In this document: positions 61,101 to 64,000 of the stretch, piece after piece | Position numbering within the stretch: the stretch's first letter is position 1 | Layout of the letters: every line of letters starts with the position of its first letter | Assembly: GCF_004210375.1 (NCBI RefSeq) | Contig: NC_134834.1 | Span: 37,848,264-37,912,263, forward strand | Direction of reading: 5' to 3' | From: Tachypleus tridentatus | Taxonomy: Eukaryota > Arthropoda > Merostomata > Xiphosura > Limulidae | DNA: 64,000 nt | The notes under the pieces: generated by a model | Database searches by the model: none | Seen by the model: the letters and a program-made list of their open reading frames with translations, nothing else | Told to the model about the DNA's origin: nothing | Translations under genes and position numbers: made by a program

Positions 61101-64000
61101 TCATTCTAACCTTGCATGGAGGTTTAGGATGTAGTTGACTTACAAAGTAAGTCTGCAATGCCTTAGCCATTCTACATATAAAAATTTCTACCCATGTGTA
61201 TTACACACACTACACATGGGTGAAGAGTATACCTGGCTCAGAAAAGTTGTGGTTCCCCTTTTCTGATCTTTGGATCTATTTCTTTCATTGTCAGGGGTAC
61301 TTCTGTCTTTTCCTTGAACTGGTTCCTCCTCCTTCTCAATGTAAGTACCATATCAAAAATTGTTATAATTTTCTTATTCTAAAAATGTATTTCTGATAGG
61401 TATTTACCACCTTTCACACATTTCTCCCTTTCTTTCCACTTCACTGTTGCTCACACGTTCTGCTAAACTTTGAAGTGAAGGTTTGGTAAAGGAGTGAAAA
61501 GGGAGTGAGATGTGTCATGTGATTTTGTCACACACTATTGGTTAAGAGATGACACCTCATGATTTACATGAGAGACATTTTGGAATGTAGTAATTCCAGA
61601 GAGGGGGGAGTATGAGGCTTGTGCAGAAAATTTGCATATAGAAGGCAGTACTGAACAAGCATAGCTAATCTTGTAAGTTAAGGTAAGTACCTGTCAGAAA
61701 TACATCTTTTAGTATAGGAAGGTTTATAACACTTGGTACAATTAACTGTAGTTTTATGATAAATTAGTTTAAGTATTTTTCATTCTCGTGGTATTAATAA
61801 TTACCATATAAATATAAGTAATAACTTTAAATATTTTTTCAATTTGGATAATATAACTGGAAATTGTTCTTATCTCATAAAGTTACTTACTGTTAAAAAA
61901 CTGTCAATCTGATGTGAAGCTGTAATTACAGTTTTTAGAACAATATAAGTTAAATAAGTTGTTAGAAATTTAAAAATATACAAATAATTTTGACACAAAC
62001 ATTTTGGGACCTACAACACTTACTTTGTAGGAGAAATGATGAGCAGGTCAGCAAAAGATTTTGCTGAAGACCCATATTCTTCTATAAAAAGAGGCAACAT
62101 GGTTCGAGCTGCAAGAAGTCTCCTATCTGCTGTCACACGACTGCTGGTTTTAGCTGATATGGTGGATGTTCACAGGCTCCTGAAATCTCTGCAAACAGTA
62201 AGATACAGAATTGTAGTTTGCTTATGATGAATGCCTGGCTGGAACCTTTACTAGTTGAGTTTTTTTTATAGAAGAGTGCTTTTAATGCACTTTTCTTCTG
62301 AAAAGCTATTTTAGAACAGTTAAGAAGTAAAAGTAGCTGTCTGGTGTGCTATATTGTCTTGCAGTAATACCATTAAATGGTTCATGGGATTATTTTGTGA
62401 TTGAAAAATAAAGTACTAAAAATAATTGGAATTTCACCAAGATATTTTTCTAAAAAAAAAGGCTCTTGCTTTATCATTTTATGTCATATAGTGTGAGTTT
62501 TCATTAATATTTTATCCAAAATAAAGAAACTTAAAATGCAGTGTCAACTTCATTTCAAACAAAAAATCTATAAACAAATTAAAATTAAGTACTCAATGCT
62601 TCATCATTTCTTTGGTGTATGTAAGATTTTGTGATCTGCTATATAAATCAGAAAACCTTTATATATTTTTGTCACTTAATTAGGTGGAAGGAGACCTAGA
62701 TAAAGTCAAGAATGCTTCAAGCCAGTCAGAACTGATAGAATTGTTTAAAAGGTTTGGGAAAAATACAAATGAACTGGTTCATCAAGCTGCAAAACGCCAG
62801 GCTGTAAGTCTCTGTTTTCATTCTGTTATTTAATCATCATCTTTTTTTACCCTGTTGATCAATGTTATCTTTTAAATAAATACTTGGCTTACCACAAGAG
62901 GTATTTTTCTAAAAGATAATTAATAAAAGGTAAATGTAATTTAGGGTTATAAGAATAGGCCAGTGTGGCCTTGAAAAGAGTAAAATGGAAAAGTGGTTTT
63001 TAAGCATGACTTGTATGAATGTGTATATGACTATAGATTAATTACATTGTAAGAAATATTTTTGTGTTTGTTTTTCACAATATTGTATAATTAATACACT
63101 CACAACCATATACAAAATATAGTAAATATAGTAATAAAAAAATGTGTTTTGAATGATAATTCCTCATGCCAGTCCTGTTTACTGCATTAAGTCATCTATT
63201 ACCTTTTAGAACTGATTCTTTAATCTCAGTATTAATGCTTTGCACAGTAATTAGTTTGTATTGTGCACTGATGTCCAGAAAATGAATAATAGTTACTTTA
63301 TGTTGTTTTCAGGAACTTAAAAACCCACAACTGCAGGATGATCTTGCAGCAGCTCGAGCTGTGTTGAAGAAGAACAGTATGATGTTGCTATGTGCTTCTA
63401 AGGTACACACCTTGATGTTGTATCATCAGTGGTGTTTTGCAGGCTTTTAATAATATTTTGTTCTGTGTGAAATGGTATATTTTTAAATTATGATGTAGGA
63501 TTATTATATTGGCAATGTAGCATATATATATATATAAGGTCATCATTAGTAGTCCTGCTAGGATGTGTTGCTTATTACGTCATTGGTTTTGTGACTGCCT
63601 TATGAAACACATTAGATATGTATTATTATTATAAAAAGCATAAAATAGGAACTTAAATCCAAATTACTAGTGACTATTACAATTTCAATAACTGATAGTT
63701 TAAACTATAAATAATGAAAATTGGTTTTATAAAAACATATCATTATAATTAGTTCCTTATTTTGCTATTGTTTTAAGGATGTTTTTACGTTGTTGAAATT
63801 GGGAAAGCATAATTGTAAGTACATATTCACTGACACAAAGAGTTAGGAAAATCATACTTTTATAATTATTAGTGTGCTGTTATTACATTTTTACAGGTTT
63901 ATGTTAGACATCCAGAACTCTCTGCTGCTAGAGAGAATCGGGACTTTATCTACAAGCAGGTTTGTGAGGCTGTAACTACAATTAGTGATGTTGCCCAAGG
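49165..64000 (+). CDS. Alpha-catenin, 5' part of the gene (partial, runs off the window)
   Basis: Six plus-strand exons join in phase: 49206-49313 (from ATG), 50976-51165, 62031-62197, 62684-62803, 63313-63402 and 63897 onward. They encode about 259 residues of an alpha-catenin (CTNNA/alpha-Cat family). Hallmarks are KWDPKNLEICTRSVEKTLEP, VTTLVNTEGPSKKKKGRSKR, AHVLVAAVEKANENF, IKRGNMVRAARSLLSAVTRL and VLADMVDVHRLL. Known role: alpha-catenin links beta-catenin and cadherin to F-actin at adherens junctions. The N-terminal helices seen here bind beta-catenin and form homodimers, and the middle domain begins near the right edge. The third coding exon is preceded by a 10.9-kb transposon-rich intron. 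One or more 5' non-coding exons must lie upstream of 49165. The family is certain, but the paralogue number cannot be assigned, so no symbol is given. Confidence 0.96.
49206..49313 (+). CDS. Alpha-catenin first coding exon
   Basis: The exon starts after the acceptor TTATTTTTCAG at 49164, carries about 41 nt of 5' UTR, then ATG and 36 codons, MTNDGLLNGVSLKWDPK onward, ending VIQ at donor CAG|GTATTT in phase 0. The KWDP...LE block and VEKTLEPLV are conserved alpha-catenin N-terminal features. Confidence 0.95.
49740..50200 (+). repeat. Diverged tandem repeat of about 170 bp
   Basis: TTCTTTTCTATGTG, ATTCATTAAAAAGATATGCA, AATAATACCCAGGTGCATGC at 49850-49940 recur as TTCTTTTCTATGTGG, CTTCATAAAAGGTGTGCATG and AATAATACCCAGATGCATAC at 50019-50118. 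A further partial unit is at 49748-49805 and a more distant one near 48680-48720. Confidence 0.7.
50071..50086. repeat. (CA)n microsatellite
   Basis: Short CA run inside the tandem repeat; a second lies at 50190-50208. Confidence 0.8.
50246..50975. other. Alpha-catenin intron, AT-rich
   Basis: No element recognised. Confidence 0.4.
50976..51165 (+). CDS. Alpha-catenin second coding exon
   Basis: The acceptor TGCTTAG| is followed by VTTLVNTEGPSKKKKGRSKR, a basic stretch typical of the family, then the helix AHVLVAAVEKANENFIQQG and ENPDIQHEMLSAVEEVQ. It ends ACAG|GTAATA, leaving one base of a split Gly codon. The intron to the next exon is 10.9 kb. Confidence 0.95.
51166..52096. other. Alpha-catenin intron, AT-rich
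   Basis: No element recognised. Confidence 0.4.
52097..52297. repeat. Perfect 93-bp inverted repeat with 15-nt spacer
   Basis: The left arm 52097-52189 and right arm 52205-52297 are exact reverse complements over all 93 bases, with spacer 52190-52204. Neither arm resembles the transposon ends seen elsewhere in the window. Confidence 0.97.
52575..52690 (+). repeat. 58-bp tandem duplication
   Basis: Units 52575-52632 and 52633-52690 differ at two positions (CCAGT/CTAGT and AGATG/AGACG). Confidence 0.95.
52691..53820. other. Alpha-catenin intron, AT-rich
   Basis: No element recognised. Confidence 0.4.
53854..54640 (+). mobile_element. Transposase-like coding relic, family unassigned
   Basis: Broken frames read KLFNDLTGQLKVNCLEQEQ, then GVAKLIYSTEEAQASDVAYL, LEEWEFIDSVKAVCFHTSTN, NTGHRNGTCVLKEQIL, and SQPRNKYQGFLELAITFHGG. 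The pattern L-L-E-E-W-x-x-x-D-x-V-x-A-x-C-F-D-T-x-x-x-N-T-G-x-x-N-G-x-C-V-L-x-E-Q is one I recall from a large family of arthropod transposase-like proteins with an RNase H-type fold; here the conserved D is H. At least four frame breaks; dead. Confidence 0.5.
54641..55689. repeat. Pyrimidine-rich decayed repeat sequence
   Basis: The plus strand is T/C-rich, similar in texture to 59.4-61.4 kb and to the minus strand of 15.9-18.7 kb. No clear protein domain. Confidence 0.35.
55690..56018. mobile_element. Fold-back element, copy 1
   Basis: The left arm AAAATGTATTTCCAATAGGT ACTTACTTCCTCTCACA and right arm TGTGAGGGAAGTAAATATCT ATTGAAAATACATTTG are inverted copies of each other. The interior includes GCACTCCTGTTGGTGGAGCG and TATAGAGGGCAGTACAAATC. 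Confidence 0.8.
56090..56275 (+). repeat. Short tandem duplication, about 85 bp
   Basis: GCAGAGACAAAATAAGCAAT AGTAAAGGAATTATAAAA at 56119 recurs as GCAGAAACAAAATAAGCAAT AGTAAAGGAATTATAAAA at 56202, each followed by GATGAA and GAAAAACATATCCAG. Confidence 0.85.
56280..58540 (+). mobile_element. I/Jockey-type LINE, decayed RT and RNase H region
   Basis: Same family as the copy at 18770-20240. In order: RT blocks FSKPGKDPKIP, NYCPIALTSCLCKTLERRV, LTQCGFRRQHSTMDHLI, FLDIEKAYDTEWRYGIL, LGVPQGC and LYVDNFHIS (the degraded Y-x-D-D box), then EYESLVYDPTRTLALKM-type connection. The RNase H domain has PIYTGGSKSGTCVGSAMV (first catalytic Asp changed to Gly) and TAELYAISLALDYIEA (Glu kept), followed by MDYGPVFKARLCASWQSIW and CVTLS, TISHILLSC. 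Many stops; inactive. The 3' end is lost at a hAT insertion at 58541. Confidence 0.9.
58541..59296 (+). mobile_element. hAT-type transposon 5' end with BED-finger ORF
   Basis: CAGAGATGCCAACC at 58541 is a hAT-like terminus. ATTACGA recurs at 58555, 58575, 58595 and 58624, a subterminal repeat pattern typical of transposase-binding sites. An ORF follows at 58994. The other terminus and the catalytic part of the transposase are not seen. The insertion cut into the LINE after ...TTTTAAACATG. Confidence 0.7.
58994..59296 (+). CDS. BED-type zinc-finger protein (100 aa), transposon-derived
   Basis: The ORF starts MEKKRPRLPDCLVSGKSKRT. Residues 49-75 give C-x2-C-x16-H-x5-H (Cys49, Cys52, His69, His75) within FCTVCHIDFSVAHGGINDCF KHTKLASH, a BED-like DNA-binding finger preceded by a basic segment. 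The S-V-A-H-G-G-x-N-D phrase is common in fingers linked to hAT-like transposases. The ORF stops soon after the finger (MNKNSEYEK), so it is either a truncated transposase or an N-terminal exon. It has no internal stop, unlike the neighbouring relics. Its upstream region holds the hAT end. Confidence 0.65.
   Translation: MEKKRPRLPDCLVSGKSKRTKTVNQKFRKEYSAKYAVIALKVSDSHAFCTVCHIDFSVAHGGINDCFKHTKLASHQQKVEAKTKMMQIMTFMNKNSEYEK
59297..61372. repeat. Pyrimidine-rich decayed repeat block
   Basis: Starts with (AAT)n-rich sequence (59380-59410), then T/C-rich plus strand without a usable frame. It contains the 60-bp tandem repeat at 60375-60680. Confidence 0.4.
60375..60680 (+). repeat. Diverged tandem repeat, 60-bp period
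   Basis: GGAGTTGACTTCTTACC (60414), GGAGTTGAGTCATCACC (60474), GGAGAGAGCTGTCACTTACC (60533) and GGAGTTAAGTCATCATC (60592) start successive units. Each contains a TGACC or TGGCCTCCT core and TTTACNCNA. Confidence 0.8.
61373..61722. mobile_element. Fold-back element, copy 2
   Basis: The left arm CTAAAAATGTATTTCTGATA GGTATTTACCACC and right arm GGTAAGTACCTGTCAGAAAT ACATCTTTTAG are inverted repeats of about 35-40 bp. The interior contains GCATATAGAAGGCAGTACTG and CTAATCTTGT, matching copies at 17.93, 21.43 and 55.94 kb. Confidence 0.85.
62031..62197 (+). CDS. Alpha-catenin third coding exon
   Basis: The acceptor CTTTGTAG| is followed by GA, which completes the glycine codon, then EMMSRSAKDFAEDPYSSI, KRGNMVRAARSLLSAVTRL and LVLADMVDVHRLLKSLQT, ending ACA|GTAAGA in phase 0. 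This is the most conserved segment of the alpha-catenin N-terminal domain. Confidence 0.96.
62684..62803 (+). CDS. Alpha-catenin fourth coding exon
   Basis: The acceptor TTAATTAG| and donor GCT|GTAAGT bound exactly 40 codons, VEGDLDKVKNASSQSELIEL onward, ending HQAAKRQA. The AAKRQ motif is shared by alpha-catenins. Confidence 0.95.
63313..63402 (+). CDS. Alpha-catenin fifth coding exon
   Basis: The acceptor GTTTTCAG| and donor AAG|GTACAC bound 30 codons: ELKNPQLQDDLAAARAVLKK followed by NSMMLLCASK. The DDLAAARAVLKK helix is a family signature. Confidence 0.95.
63522..63536. repeat. (AT)n microsatellite
   Basis: Short AT run in an alpha-catenin intron. Confidence 0.85.
63897..64000 (+). CDS. 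Alpha-catenin sixth coding exon (cut by window end)
   Basis: The acceptor TTTTTACAG| is followed by VYVRHPELSAARENRDFIYK, then QVCEAVTTISDVAQ. The reading frame is open to the last base, and the exon and the rest of the gene continue outside the window. Confidence 0.94.

Overview
The window is nuclear DNA from a metazoan. It is AT-rich, has small exons separated by introns of up to about 11 kb, and is full of old transposable elements. The abundant tRNA-headed SINEs ending in a CAGATAGC...GCTTTGTGC tail are ones I associate with horseshoe crab (Xiphosura) DNA. A chelicerate, most likely a horseshoe crab, is therefore my best guess; this rests on recall and the species is not proven.

Two host genes are well supported. 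(1) A complete four-exon TMEM129 gene on the minus strand (coding exons 22793-22589, 13258-12790, 12203-12044 and 10118-9870) encodes an ER-membrane RING-type E3 ubiquitin ligase. The exon phases join without a break into 360 codons, close to the 362 residues I recall for the human protein. (2) The 5' coding part of an alpha-catenin gene lies on the plus strand (exons 49206-49313, 50976-51165, 62031-62197, 62684-62803, 63313-63402, and 63897 to the window end). It encodes the N-terminal beta-catenin-binding/dimerisation region and the start of the middle domain, and it runs off the right edge. The two genes are divergent, and I see no functional link between them.

Layout. 1-9.8 kb: 3' flank of TMEM129 with SINE fragments and an R2-like retroelement relic. 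9.87-22.9 kb: TMEM129, whose 9.3-kb first coding intron holds a 5'-truncated I/Jockey-type LINE with a triplicated 3' UTR, PLE tails and a Tc1/mariner MITE. 22.9-49.1 kb: intergenic or alpha-catenin 5' region with nested SINEs, a mariner relic, a rearranged Penelope-like element (PLE), LTR-like direct repeats beside an acidic ORF, a second Tc1-type MITE inside a SINE tail, and CR1-like LINE relics. 49.2-64 kb: alpha-catenin. Its 10.9-kb intron holds a perfect 93-bp inverted repeat, a transposase relic, two copies of a fold-back element, a second copy of the I/Jockey-type LINE, and the 5' end of a hAT element with a BED-finger ORF inserted into that LINE.

The most interesting signals are: (a) hammerhead-ribozyme-like cores in the PLE tails; (b) a 3' tail shared by at least three tRNA-SINE types and the resident LINE, which suggests a SINE/LINE partnership; (c) the perfect 93-bp palindrome; (d) the roughly 330-350-bp fold-back family; and (e) a transposon-like acidic ORF next to LTR-like repeats. 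No bacterial-style features such as operons or CRISPR arrays are present.
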